A stretch of 64,000 bases of DNA from Sesamum alatum (GCA_034509735.1 JACGWO010000013.1:10002136-10066135); one strand, 5' to 3'; shown: positions 34,497-47,959, counted from the stretch's first letter. Numbers and translations: made by a program. Notes: generated from the letters alone by a model not told the origin.

Positions 34497-36511
34497 TGAA
34501 AGAAAATCCGGTGGATCGTCCTGGGAATTACGCGAATGCGGAAGCGCGGTAAAAATAAATATATTAAATTTACAAAATAAAAGGCATGCTTTTAATTTAA
34601 AGAACACGCTCAAAGGGTGTGCCCTTGAGGTTCCCGGGCGTTCGGTGTATCTCATGATCATAAAACAATTAAAGAAATCATGGAGGCCATAGAGTTGAAA
34701 AATAAAGAGAGACGAAAATATTAAACGAGACCTACCCGTTGTCGTTTTCGTCTTCAACTGCTACTCGCGTTGTTCCCCGTTTTGCACCAAGACCTCGTTC
34801 TTGAGATCCTCCAAATCGTGACACACGATCCACCCACGTATCTTGCACGTCGTGCTAGCAACGAACAAGTATTATTTTTGGAGTGGACGAATCAATAACT
34901 CGTTATCAATTAACGGTATTGGTTCATCTAAGTTCTTGATGTTCCAAGAACAAAAAGAACTAAGAAAAAAAAATATTTTCTTGCTAGAGAAAGAGAGAGG
35001 GGCGGACGAGAGGTAGGAGAGGGAGAGTGTGTGTTGTGTGTGTTTTTCAAGAATCATCAATCTCTTAAATGTTGGAAACTAGGGGTTTATATAGAGGAAG
35101 AGTTTAATCCTCTTTAAACTCAAACTCTAAGTAACCTAATTTGACTAGGATTTTGACCTAGTCAAAGTCCTAGTCAAACTAGTGTTTGACCTAGTCAAAC
35201 GAATCCTAGCCTTCCATCTCCCCTTTCCATCTCAACCGTTGATTTTAATTTAATGGAATATTTAAATCCTATTAAATATTCCAAAAGGCTAAAAGAATAA
35301 ATATAATATAATAAATAAATATTATAATTTATTCTAAGCCCATTAAATCAACCCTTTTAATAAATCCTATTTATTAATTTAATTCCCTTTATCAAATAGA
35401 AGGAATTAATTTCTCCAAGAAAATATGGGACCCGATTAAATCTAATTTAATCATTCCTTTACTCCAATATTCAATTCTAAATTAAATACTAAGTGTGTGT
35501 GTGGATAGTGTGTGACTCTTTAGGTTCACCATTCAGCTAGACTTGGTCGGATTCCTAGAATCCGTCCGTTACCATGGGTGGCCATCTAGCAACGGTCCAT
35601 GGCACTAGAGACTAGGTGAAATATTCGGGGATGAACATTTAGGCTCTAACAGTACATTTGTCCTTTTGTCTTCGGTCTCATCACTTAGGGTATAGGGCAC
35701 GGAAAATGCAGGTACCCATTTTGGACCTAAGTGTCGGTCTGTCCTCACCAAACGCCGCAAGGGAAACCTTTTCCCTTCTGTTCAGTCACTGTGGTCACAG
35801 ATTTCAGGGACAAGACACAGAGCATATATGAGACTCAACTGTCAACACCTTTTGACAGGAGACAGATCCTTTCTTGGAAACTACTGTCACTTTGTACACC
35901 CGAGCTGCACTAGACATGGCTTATGACTACTCAAGAGTATTTTGGCAATCTCTCACCATATCTAAGATACAGACCTGATGCACAGGTAAACTCAGCAGTT
36001 CCTCAAGTCAAAGGACTTGGCCTGTATCGTTGGAACCGGGAATACTCGTCATACCTTGCTGACCATACTCAAGGCCCTCCGTAAGACGGTTCCCGCGAGT
36101 CACCTCAGTCAGCTGCTTCCCAGCACGCTGACCCACTAACACTGCTTAGACGACCTTCGTCACCCGTCGATGAAATACGACAGCAGATGCTTAGTGCAAG
36201 TCTCAAAGGAAATCCCGGTACCCATTTTCGGGATTCCTTGACTTGGAGATTTTCCGGACTGATTCGGTAAGACTGATTTCATGGACCTACCTCCAAGCGT
36301 AGTCCCAGTCCCCGAAATCGTATCTCAGTCCGTGGGCTTTGTTTGCGTAGTGAACAGAAATGTAAATGCAGATAAGTGAACGTAAACAAAGTATTGCCAT
36401 ATGAATTTTCACTTCTTTATTCATAAATATTTTATCAAATACCAAAGAATTGTCTAGACATAGGTTACATATTCCTGCCAAAATTGGCTTACATGGTCAC
36501 CTATTCTAACA
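34497..36511 (-). mobile_element. Solo LTR S6 (2015 bp), reverse, in the E3 leader
   Basis: On the minus strand it starts TGTTAGAATAGGTGACC at 36511 and ends GATTTTCTTTCA at 34497. The flanks TAAAT (34492-34496) and TAAGT (36512-36516) fit a 5 bp duplication with one mismatch. Confidence 0.87.
35086..35199 (-). promoter_or_regulatory. S6 promoter: TTGAC array and TATA box
   Basis: On the minus strand TTTGACTAGGTCAAA and further TTTGACTAGG cores are followed by TATATAAA (35086-35093). Confidence 0.65.
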
Positions 36512-37154
36512 TAAGTAACCAATGAATATTCCAAATACCCAAGTGATGTCCAACATCACAAAAGCATAAATATACAAATAATATGCAAAATTCAAATTTT
36601 AAATTTAATGGACATTTTAAACAATGCATCCAATGCATGTATTAATCCCAAATTAATTAAGCAAATTTAATTCAAGGAATAATCCAATTATTCCCAAATC
36701 AAATATGCAAAATTAATATATTTTCAGAATATTGTGCAGAAAATACACAAGATCAAATTTTCCGGAAAAAGTCGAAAAATGGCACAAAACGGCCCAGCCG
36801 CTGTGCTCGCTGGCCGGCCGCGTGCAGAGGGCAGCGCGCGCGCTATGCCGTGCGTTGGCCTCGACCAGCAGCGGCTGGCTGCGCGCGCGGCCACTGCCGG
36901 CCTGATCAAAAAATTTTATTTTTTTTTTTGTTTTTCAAAACTGTTTCAGCACAATAACAGTAATATTATTCTGAAAATAAGCATGCAATTTTAGATCCAA
37001 TCTAACAAAATTAAGCATGCCAAAAGTCCATTAAATCCAAACAATTGAATCATCATATTATTCATATATTTATGTAATCTAACATGCCAATAAAGCCATT
37101 TAAAAGCAAGTAGATCATGCCAAACACATAGATCTATGCCCCTTACATCGAACC
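36512..37154 (-). other. E3 leader, PBS-proximal part with GC-rich block
   Basis: AT-rich untranslated DNA contains one GC-rich block at about 36785-36905 (GGCCGGCCGCGTGCAG, GCGCGCGCTATGCCG, CTGCGCGCGCGGCC). The conserved flank TTTTCCGGAAAAAGTCG precedes it. Confidence 0.65.
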
Positions 37155-37168
37155 GGGCTTTGATACCA
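37155..37168 (-). other. Primer binding site of E3
   Basis: On the minus strand it reads TGGTATCAAAGCCC, one substitution from the initiator tRNA-Met-type site. It lies two bases from the LTR end CTTGTCCTTCA. Confidence 0.85.
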
Positions 37169-37170
37169 CT

Positions 37171-39378
37171 TGAAGGACAAGCGGATCCGCCCGGGAGCGC
37201 GAGCGGAAGCGAGAAAGCGAGAAAAGTGCGTAAATTTAAATCAAATTCAAAATACGCGAATCCCAAGGGGTGTACCCTTGGGTGCTCAATCGGGCGTTCG
37301 ATGTAGGATGTGTAAATATTAAAACATATATTTAAGCACATATGGCATAGATATATAAATGAAATCAATCAAACCATAATAAACCGTTACCTTTGATTAT
37401 TTAGCGTATGCTCCCGGCTACTTGCGTTGTTCCTTCTCCGGAATGCTCATGAAATCCAAACGTATGGATTCTCCAAAGGTGATCCACACCACACCGGAAG
37501 AAACACACGTTCTTCTTGCTAGAAAAGAACGGGTTTAGGAAGGAATCGGTTTAAGAGAAGAACACTATGAATTAGTGTTCTCTTAAACTTACTTTGTTCT
37601 TCTTCTTGATTCAAAATCAAGTGAAGAACACAAGTGTAAGAGAGGGAGAGAGCACGAAAATTGAGAGAGTGGAGAGGATTTTTGTCTTCTCTTTTTCCTA
37701 GAAAAAGATGAATAATGAATCACTTATGTTTGGTGTTGAATAATTAATGTGATTATTGAAATGTGTCTAGGTTCATCCAAGGATGTCTAGATTCATTCCA
37801 ATCAATCACCATCAATTCTTCAATCAAGCCTACCAAAATTTATGGTATGATCAAATCATACCAAAAGGGAAGAGCTTGATTGGAGTTGCTTTGTCTCTTT
37901 CCAAAAGAGATAAGTCAACATACCACCTAGCATGAAACATGGTTGATTTTGCTTCCTCCAAGGGAGCATGTCGGCCATGTTTAATTAAGGGAAGAAGTCC
38001 AACTTCTTCCAATTCCAAAATAGGAATTATTTTTCCTCGGGTATAATTTAACGGACCGGGTTTTATCGTAATCCAATTACGACGAACCCAACATTAAATC
38101 CAATTTAATGTCCATTTAAATTATTCCTGTTGATCTTTTAATCCAATTAAAGGATCCAATGTCTCAACGTCTCAACTTTACATATTTAATCGAAAAATCC
38201 AATTTACAGATTAAATGGAAGCCCGATACAATATCGGCCGGTCCATCCAATGGACTTTCCCTTAAGTAATCCAATTACTTATTTTATCCTTCGAGATTGA
38301 CTCCAAGTCGATCTCTCAACCTCCTCGGTGATTTGTGTGTGACCCTTTAGGTTCACCCTCATCTAGACTTGGGCCCGTGTCCCACAAGGGCCTGTTACCA
38401 AGGGTGGCCGTCTAGCAACGGTCCATGGCACTAGAGACTAGGTGAATTGGCGTGAACATTTAGGCGCCGATTCCGTACGGGTACGATCCTTCCGTCTACC
38501 GTCTCCATGCCTTAGTCTAGGGTATGGAATTGGGCGTCGGTTCCCATCCTTCACTAGGCATCTATGCTTAATACTCGAGACCACGTATGCTTCATTGCGT
38601 CGACACAGGAAATCATTCCATGTTCGACCAACCACTGTGGCCACAGCTTCAAACAGCATGAACGTGTCTCCGAGTGCATAGGAGATACCTTTGTCACATA
38701 CTGACAGGGGACGGATCCTCTTCTTATAATCCACCGTCCTCGCTACACATCCCGACTGCACTGGACAAGGCTTATGATAATCATCTTACAGAATGATTAC
38801 CTCTCGCCAGATCCAAGATACAGCCGTCCTGTGCACGCGACTGCCATGATTCCTCAAGTCTGAGGATTACTCCCGTACTATCGGAACCGGGGAAAACCAA
38901 TCATACCGACCAAGCCTCCAAGGCTTCCATATGATGATCCCCACGAGTCAGTCCAGTCGGCTCGACCCCAGCCGACCAACCCATCAAGATCGTGTAGCCG
39001 TCCCACGCCTGTCGCCGATGAAACACGGCACTCATCCAATGAACACGACTCTTGACGCAAGTCTCAATAGGACTCTCGATGCCCTGTCTTGAGGTCCTCG
39101 ACTTGGAATGTTTCAGACCCAACCCTTAATCAGTTTGTTTCATAACCACCATCCAATGCGTGGCCCAACTGCACGAGTTGTTATCCATGGTCTGTGGGCT
39201 TTGTTGCGATATAAGTTAAACACCGTTTTAACAAATGTAAGATGAGCGCAACAAAGAAGGTACCATTGGTGAGGAACACTCATCTTATTCATCACATAAT
39301 AATATTACATTTTCATCAAGTTGTCAGATAGGTTACAAATCGCGAAACCTATTGGCTTTCTGGTCACCTATTCTAACA
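37171..39378 (-). repeat. 5' LTR of E3 (2208 bp)
   Basis: It starts TGTTAGAATAGGTGACCAG on the minus strand at 39378 and ends CTTGTCCTTCA next to the PBS. Its first 530 bases match the surviving part of the 3' LTR at 26889-27429. It lies in the leader of another element (39379-40455). Confidence 0.88.
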
Positions 39379-40440
39379 CTATCAATGGTTAGTTTAGGGT
39401 GGCTTACACTATTACAAAATTATAACTCATTATCATTCTAATGGGCCTTGTAACACCTCTTCGTTCTTTTGGACTCTCCATCATGGGCTCCATCCAACGA
39501 CCCTATTCTTGGACCTCCAAGGTGCTTTCTTACAATTTATTACAAAAATAAATAAAATCTCACTGCTAACTACACTCGGTACAACTTAAACAAGAAACCC
39601 CAATCATAAGTTGAGGGAATACAAAAAGAGGGAGAAAGCAAACCTTATTATTTCAAGGCTAAAAACAAGAGAGAAAATAATAAAACAAAGAGGCACGTAG
39701 GCCTCACCCAACATAAATTAAATCATGCATAAGGGCAATGGGTTTTGTGATCATCCCATTTTATCCAATAATAATGAATACACATTATATCAAATATAAA
39801 CATGCCCAACAAATAAAACACATCGAATGTATTTATTAAAGTGATATCCAATATCAATTAACAACAACATAATTATACGCAAAAAAATATACATTAATAA
39901 TGCAATTAAAAATGGATATCATGTATCATACATCCAATGTACAAAAATTATATTTTTTTTTTGTTTTGAAACTATTTTCAAATTAATTTAAGGCACAAAT
40001 TAATTTTAGAAAATTCTAATTTAACTAAAATTAAAATTAACCAAAATTAATAATTTCTGAAAATATGCAGAAATGTGAAAAATTAAGTTTTTTCGGAAAA
40101 AACGACAAAAACAGACCAGTTGTTTGAAACAGGACGACCCAAAGCCCTGCCTACACGCTCGCGCGCTGGAGGCCTAGGCGCCTACCTGTCGCAGCTTCAC
40201 GCTTTTTCAACCAAAATTTTCAATTTTGCATTAAAAAGTGAAACTAAAACATGCATTTACAGATAATTCAATTTTTAAAAATACATGGATATCCATAATT
40301 AAAATCAAAATTAACACATATTTTTCTAAACACATAATCATGCTTAAAATGATAAAACATGCTTTCCAAAAGTAAATTAAATATGTTTAAAATGCTCATC
40401 ACATAAAAATATGTTATTCCTAAAGCCATGCCACCGAATC
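39379..40440 (-). other. Leader stub of a copia element related to E4
   Basis: It is collinear with the E4 leader from about 48805 to 49757: GGGCCTTGTAACACCTCTTC, GAGGCACGTAGGCC, TTTTTTCGGAAAAAACGACA and a GC-rich segment at about 40128-40200. E3 interrupts it at 39378, and the gag-pol part is not recognisable further left. Confidence 0.7.
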
Positions 40441-40454
40441 GGGCTCTAATATCA
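40441..40454 (-). other. Degenerate primer binding site of the leader stub
   Basis: On the minus strand it reads TGATATTAGAGCCC, two changes from the canonical site. It is one base from the LTR end TTTCA at 40456. Confidence 0.7.
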
Positions 40455-40455
40455 C

Positions 40456-42575
40456 TGAAAGAATCAGCACGGTCTGAGAACGCAATGGAAGCATAAAATA
40501 AAAGAAATTTAAATTCGATTTCAAAGGGGTGTTCCCTTTGAATTCCCAGGCGTTTGGTGCTTTCAAACACATCAACATACATAAAAACATGTGTGAATGT
40601 GGCTAAAGGGGAAATCAAAAAGGTTACACAAAATATAAACCGAAACATTACCTTTTTATTTTTTAACGTTGCACCACAACAAGCGTTGTTTTTCTTTTCG
40701 TTCCTTTTCTCGTTCACTTTAGGATTCAAATTATAACTCCTCTAATTTTTTCACACCACACTTATGGAAGCACATCTAGATCTACTGCTAGGTAGAAGCT
40801 AGATCGAGGAAGAAACGGAACCGTATTAGACTATTGATTAGTGTATACGTATTTCTCTTGTTCTCAACTTGAATCTAATTCAAGGAGAACTCAAAACATG
40901 GAGAAAAATGAGAGAAATTTCATAGTTTAAGAGAGAAGAGAGGAAGTTAGGGAGTGGAAGAGAGTATATTTGTCTTGTGTGTAGTGTAATCAAATTACAT
41001 ACAAAAATAAGTTATTTCCAAAATAACTTCTACACACTATGCACAATATGTGCACCACTATCCATCATATGAGTGCACTACCTGTGCAGCCTCCCATATG
41101 TCACACATTACATGGAGGATTTTCAACTCCTCCTCAACATGCTTGAACCCCTTGCGCTTGGACTTCAAGTCATGGACCGATTTGACTGATTTTGATTTAA
41201 TCATATTAAATTAAGTGATCCATGGGTTTCAAATTAATCCAATTAATGTTAAACCTTATTGAAATCCAAAAATTTATCTAATCCAATGAAATAAATATAA
41301 GCTCAAGTACTAATTAATTGATCCAATCAATTAATAAAACCAAATCCAATAAATTAATCCAATTACTTAATTCTTGGGTCATCTATCCAATGGACTTTCC
41401 CAATAAATGATGCAATCATTTATATTCTCCTTGAATTAGGTTAATCTAATTAAATTGATTTATTTCTTTCGAAATTAATTCTAAATTAATTCCATCACTT
41501 CCACAGTGATTTGTGGGTGACTCTTTAGGTTCACCCTCAGCTAGACTTGGCCTTGTGTCTAACACGTTTGATTAATTAAATCTAATTTAATTAATTATTT
41601 TAGATTAATCATTAATTGGAAATGCCCCTCACCATGGTGGTTGTCTAGCAATGGTCCATGACACTAAAGACTAGGTGAATGTTGGCGTGAATATTTAAGC
41701 TCCAAGTTCCATACATCTATGTCTTTCCGTCGACTGTCTCCCAACCTTAGTCTAGGCCATGGAATTGGGCGTCGGTTCCCATCCTGGACTAGACAACCAT
41801 GCTTATTGATCGATCTAGAACCATTCCCTACTCGACCAATCACTATGGTCATACACTTGAAGAGTTTAAACCATCTCAGAGCGCATAGGAGACATAGCTT
41901 TCAAATACTAACAAGGGATAGATTCTCTCTTGGAATCCACTGTCCTTGTTACATACTCCGACTACACTAGATAAGACTTGTAATGACCATATCAAAGACA
42001 CGGTCACCTCTCGCCAGATCCAAGATACAGCTTTCATATGCATGCGATTGTCATGATTCCTCAAGTTTGAGGATTAATCTCAAACTATCAAAATTGAGAA
42101 TTCCAGTTACACCGACCAAACCTCCAAGGCTTCCATATGACGATTTCCACGACTCAATTCAGTCAGTCGACTACCTTGCCAACTAACCCACTAAAATTGT
42201 ATAAACGGCCTACATTTGGCACCGATGAAACTAGGCACTCACCAACTGAATACAATACTTAGTGCAAGTCTCTATAGGACACTCAAGGCCCTGTCTCAAG
42301 GTCCTCGACCAGGAATGTTTCCGACCGACCCTCAAGAGTTGGTTTCATAGCCACCAACCTATGCGCAACTCAACTCTATGGCTAGAAACATTCGATCTGT
42401 AGGCATTTGTTGTGACATAGAAATATCGTTCAATGCAAATAGAAACCACAACAAACATATTTAGCCGATGACAAATACTTACTTTATTCATCAGTATAAT
42501 ATTACTTTGATGAAGATCGATGAATAGTTCCCAGAACAACCAATCTAATTTGTTTTCTGGTCACATATTCTAACA
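40456..42575 (-). repeat. LTR shared by the leader stub and E4 (2120 bp)
   Basis: It starts TGTTAGAATATGTGACCAG at 42575 on the minus strand and ends CTGATTCTTTCA. A PPT (ATCTCCCACTTG on the plus strand) lies at 42576, so it is the 3' LTR of E4. A PBS lies at 40441, so it is also the 5' LTR of the stub. Confidence 0.82.
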
Positions 42576-45558
42576 ATCTCCCACTTGACGACAAAGCTAA
42601 TTATCCATGTCGCTCAGAACCTCATGAGCAATCTACGATACCGGCATGGTCTCACGAGTCTACTATATTTTCTACCAAAGTAACACAGTCCAACCATGTC
42701 ACCTCTTCCTACCATCATTACTTGCAGATGATGGTTGTCTAAGACTTTTTCATGGATTTGTGATGAGATCTTGGGCCCAAAAGCTTTTGCCATCGCCTAG
42801 TTGTCAACTTCCAAGGCAACTATTAGCTCAACCGTGCTAGGTCAACATCCATCCCATGGATGCAGTTTTCAATCCAAACCACTTTTCATAAACAACTTCA
42901 AAGTCGCCATACGTTTGACTTTCATAATGAAATGTTGTATTATCCATTTGAAACCTTTCCAAGCCACCACACTCACCATTAAGTGCAAATGTACATATAT
43001 ATTGAGACTAAACATTATTCACATGATTCTGGAAGCTAGTATCACTATAGACTTCCAAAATCAACCCTCCACAAAACGTGCATCAAGAACACTTCTATAA
43101 TCCTTACTTAGGTATTAAAGACTGTTCTCAACAGTTGTCTACTACCTCCTCGGTGCAAAGCCTAATAACTGTTTTTATGCCCGAAACATACACAACATGA
43201 GGCCTAATGCACCAAACAAAATTTTCATGCTGCCTACGGCAAAGACGTAGGGGATGTCAAACATCTAATCTTTCTCATTAGTCTACCATAACTGAGTTTT
43301 GAACAGCTTACCCCTGTATGAAGGAATTCAATTCCTTTCATGGAACTTGCGTGAACAACACTCGTGTTTCAATGTTTCCTAGCATCTTCAATTCATTCCA
43401 AATAAATAAGATGTTACACACTAAAAAATCGAAATAAAACTATCCTCCCGCTGACCCTAAAGCCCGTTACGAACCTATTCATACTCCTTATGAACTCATC
43501 AAAACAAATATTCCTGTTACACAAATTTTCAAACTCAGTTTGAATTTTCATGACGAGTCCAATAGCTCTAATCAAGTGATCTGAACCCGATGTCCAACAT
43601 CGCTTCACCTTGTATCTTTTGGATCATAATCCAATTGACCGGACAGGCCCAGAAACCTGTATGTCTCAAGTAACTCAGGAATTCTGGTTATCCCTAAGAG
43701 GACTATAATATAGTCAGTAGAATAATATGATTACAAATGGTGTTTGCATTATTCTGCGTTAAACCTACACAAATCAGACACCCAGTCTAATTTGTCTCCC
43801 ACTAGTCCCTTGACGTATGTAGGAGCATCCCATGTACGCAAGAACTTTGTAGGAATACAGGCTTGCCAAACCATATCCTATATGGTAACAAGATCATGAC
43901 TATTAGAAAATGCCATTTTTTCAACTTGGCAACCTTTCAAGTCAATGTCTAGACGGTTTAACGTAATTCGGTGAAACCCCGACCGAACTTAGTCCAACAA
44001 AGTTCAATGTCTTCCTTTATCAGAGACCGTTCAACCATGGTCCTTATAGGAAGAATTTCAATGAGTGAAAATTCCATTCTCATCTGGAGATTCAAGAACC
44101 CCTACTAAATACACGACCCTTCGATCTATTCGAGAGGTTTAATTTTGCAACCAACTTGGTTCACCACTCCAAGTCTAATTCCCCGAATATACCCAAGGTC
44201 CTTAGACTTGTGAACCCGCTTTAGGTCCTGTGTATTCAGTAACCTACAGATGTCTAATTAGATCAATCCAATAGACTTTTGGCAAGCCCAATTCGTCCAA
44301 TAAGCTTTACGGTCTTTCCATCTCAGAGAGAACTTGTAAGGTAGTTTACTCAATTTGTCTATTGCTAGACTCTTTGAATCTTCCAGCTTTCTCATCCTTA
44401 AAAAGAGGAAAATCATCCTAGCTTGTGGATGCCAAATCTATAAGTTTATTTTAATTATTCATTTTAATCATTTGATATTGAGTACTCATAATCCAATTAT
44501 GGGCACATTTACTACCCATGATTGGGCTTGATTTATAGCCCAAGCACTCCCAAACCATGTTTACTTGAAAAAGTATGGGCCCTTGATTTGGTTATAGGGC
44601 GCGTTGTAATACATGATAAGTCCATGATTTGAATACCACCTCTTGAGGTGGTATTCAAATCATCCGAAAATTGGCTCAAGTTTTAATTTGTACATTGGTA
44701 CATATAGCTCTTATGTTGGGTATTATATTTACCTTAATATCCTCAAGTGTAGAAAAATTATTATTTTTCCCTAGAGTCGATTTATAGCCTACAATCCTAC
44801 ATAATATCATAGGAAGTAAACAAAATATTATATTAGCGTACAACCATTTACCCCAAACAATATCATTATTAATCTATCACATCATAATCACATCCAAAGT
44901 AGTAAACATGCCCTTATGGGATAGTGTTAAGGATAATTATGTATCCCACCTTGTAGACAAGAATAATCATTCTTTGTCAATAAAGCAATTTTATTGATTA
45001 AACATATGTAATTTAAAAAACTGTCCAACATTACATAAAAACATACTTCGTTCATGCTAGGGTACACATTTTCTATCGAACTCTATCCTAACATGATCAT
45101 TGTTATGCTAAGCCTAACTAGTCCTTAGCCTTTGCAGTAGTAGCCCTGCTAACGCTAAGCTCTAGGACTGACCGTCTTAGCTTTCTACTTCTCATCACCA
45201 CCTGCAAACCATTCGCAAATTATGATTTAAATGGTATCCAATACCAAAGAGTAGAACATTAATCATGTTAATACTCAATTCAAATGTTACCTTCATTGGA
45301 GAGGAGCTTAGGACACTCCCTCTTCCAATGTCTCATTTCGCGGTAGTTAATGTACACATTGTTTGGAATCTTTGACTTTGACCGTCGAACCCTCTTCCTC
45401 TTTCCTTTACCTCCACACAGTGGTGTAACAGAAGCACTCGACATGCTACCAGCGGTTGATATTGTATTAGCTTTCTTCCTCTTCCAGCGTTCGGCACCCT
45501 TTCCTTTCATTTCTGAGGTCGAAACCTCCCCCACTTGTACCACCGCCCATTCATGTTA
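42576..45558 (-). pseudogene. Copia pol of E4, heavily decayed
   Basis: No long frame remains, but DNA landmarks of the E3/E6 pol persist in order. About 42890-43075 matches the RNase H zone, 43225-43260 the ACATAGGGGATGTC-like block, 43620-43700 the GACCGGTCAGGCCCAGAAA block upstream of RT, 43797-43890 the integrase C-terminal block and 44150-44350 the integrase core. It ends near the CCHC region: MRHWKRECPKLLSN is readable at about 45285-45345, with the knuckle cysteines partly replaced by Tyr. The much greater divergence than between E3 and E6 shows an old insertion. A possible foreign insertion lies at about 44520-44940. Confidence 0.7.
44624..44663. repeat. Perfect 19 bp inverted repeat with 2 bp loop
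   Basis: ATGATTTGAATACCACCTC is followed by TT and then its exact reverse complement. It lies in a stretch of E4 without detectable pol similarity. A nearby GGGCGCGTTGTAATACATG could be a MITE end, but I cannot define both termini. Confidence 0.7.
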
Positions 45559-45955
45559 TAGTTGACAATAAATGGGTCAAAGGAGGCAAGAAGAGACTAA
45601 GGATCACATCGATGTACATCTCGTTTTCAAGATTAGCTCGAAGGTGTTTGATCCTCTCCACAAGGGATAGCATGATGACTCCATGCTCTTGTATAGACGA
45701 TCCTTCTGTCATCTTAGCTTTGAAACATGCCTTTGTTGCAGCATATCTAACACGCCGGTCCGGGACAACATAGATATTCTTGCAAACGACGCATAATCAA
45801 GCCAACATCATCTAACCCATCGTACTGCTTCTGGATCTCGTTTAGTCATCAAGGCCAGTACGATGTTGTGGACCTGCCGGTGGTCAGCATGCAGCTTCTC
45901 GAACATCAAACCCATCCGACAAGGTTTGAGGAAGATCCTTATCCAAATTGTAAGT
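45559..45955 (-). pseudogene. Copia gag of E4, C-terminal two thirds
   Basis: The segment is collinear with gag of E3: CATTCATGTTATAGTTGACA, GCAGCATATCTAACACGCC and CGTACTGCTTCTGGATCTCG all have counterparts near 30810, 31005 and 31080. No continuous frame remains. S7 splits it from the N-terminal codons at 47960. Confidence 0.7.
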
Positions 45956-47954
45956 TGAAAGAAATCAGTGGATCGTCCCGGGAATTGCGCGAATGCGGAA
46001 GCGCGATAAAAATAAACATACGAAAAATAAAGCATGCTTTTAATTAAAAGAACACGCTCAAGGGGTGTGCCCTTGAGGTTCCCGGGCGTTTGGTGTATCT
46101 CATGATTATAAAGCATGTAAAGAAATCATGGAGGCCATAGAGTTGAAGATTAAAGAGGGACGAAAAAGTAAAACGAGACCCACCCGTTGTCGTTTTCGTC
46201 TTCAACGGCTACTCGCGTTGTTCCCCGTTTTGCACCGAGATCTCGTTCTTGAGACCCTCCAAATCGTGACACACGATCCACCCACGTATCTTGCACGTCG
46301 TGCTAGCAACGAACAAGTGTATATTTTTGGAGTGGATGAATCAACAACACGTTATCAATTAACGGTATTGATTCATCTAAGTTCTAATGTTCCAAGAACA
46401 AAAGAACTAAGAAAAATATTTTCTTGTTGGAGAAAGAGAGAGGGGCGGACGAGAGGTAAGGAGAAGGGGAGAGTGTGTGTTGTGTGTGTTTCCAAGAATC
46501 ATCATCCTTCAATTGTTGGAAGCTAGAGGTTTATATAGAGGAGGAGTTTAATCCTCTTTAAACTCCAACTCTAAGAACTCTAGTTTGACTAGGATTTTGA
46601 CCTAGTCAAAGTCCTAGTCAAACTAGTGTTTCACCTAGTCAAACGAATCCTAGCCTTCCATCTCCCCTTTCCATCTCAACCGTTGATTTTAATTTAATGG
46701 AATATTTAAATCCCATTAAATATTCCAAAATGCTAAAAGAATAAATATAATATAATAAATAAATATTATTATTTATTCTAAGCCCATTAAATCAACCCTT
46801 TAATAAATCCTATTTATTAATTTAATTCCCTTTATCAAATAGAAGGAATTAATTTCTCCAAGAAAAATATAGGACCCGATTAAATCTAATTTATCATTCC
46901 TTTACTCCAATATTTTAATTCCAAATTAAATACTAAGTGTGTGTGTGGATAGTGTTTTGACTCTTTAGGTTCACCATTCAGCTAGACTTGGTCGGATTCC
47001 TAGAATCCGCCCGTTACCATGGGTGGCCATCTAGCAACGGTCCATGGCACTAGAGACTAGGTGAAATATTTGGGGATGAACATTTAGGCTCTAACAGTAC
47101 ACTTGTCCTTTTTATCTTCGGTCTCATCACTTAGGGTCTAGGGCACAGAAAATGCAGGTACCCATTTTGGACCTAAGTGTCGGTCTGTCCTTACTAAACG
47201 CCGCAAGGGAAACCTTTCCCTTCTGTTCAGTTACTGTGGCCACAGATTTCAGGGACAAGACACAGAGCATACATGAGACTCAACTGTCAATACCTTTTGA
47301 CAGGAGACAGATCCTTTCTTGGAAACTACTGTCACTTTGTACACCCGAGCTGCACTAGACATGGCTTATGACTACTCAAGAGTATTTTGGCAATCTCTCA
47401 CCATATCTAAGATACAGACCTGATGCACAGGTAAACTCAGCAGTTCCTCAAGTCAAAGGACTTGGCCTGTACTGTTGGAACCGGGAATACACGTCATACC
47501 TTGCTGACCATACTCAAGGTCCTCCGTAAGACGGTTCCCGCGAGTCACCTCAGTCAGCTGTTTCCTAGCATGCTGACCCACTAACACTGCTTAGACGACC
47601 TTCGTCACCCGTCGATGAAATACGACAGCAGATGCTTAGTGCAAGTCTCAAAGGGAATCCCGGTACCCATTTTCGGGATTCCTTGACTTGGAGATTTCCG
47701 GACTGATTCGGTAAGACTGATTTCATGGACCTACCTCCAAGCGTAGTCCCAGTCCCCGAAATCGTTTCTCAGTCCGTGGGCTTTGTTTGCGTAGTGAACA
47801 GAAATGTAAATGCAGATAAGTGAACGTAAACAAAGTATTGCCATATGAATTTTCACTTCTTTATTCATAAATGTTTTATCAAATACCAAAGAATTGTCTA
47901 GACATAGGTAACATATCCTGCCAAAATTGGCTTACATGGTCACCTATTCTAACA
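45956..47954 (-). mobile_element. Solo LTR S7 (1999 bp), reverse, in E4 gag
   Basis: It starts TGTTAGAATAGGTGACC at 47954 on the minus strand and ends CTGATTTCTTTCA at 45956. The duplication TAAGT is exact at 45951-45955 and 47955-47959. Confidence 0.93.
46530..46643 (-). promoter_or_regulatory. S7 promoter: TTGAC array and TATA box
   Basis: On the minus strand TTTGACTAGG cores and the TTTGACTAGGTCAAA palindrome precede TATATAAA (46530-46537). One core is mutated (TTTCACC on the plus strand). Confidence 0.65.
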
Positions 47955-47959
47955 TAAGT

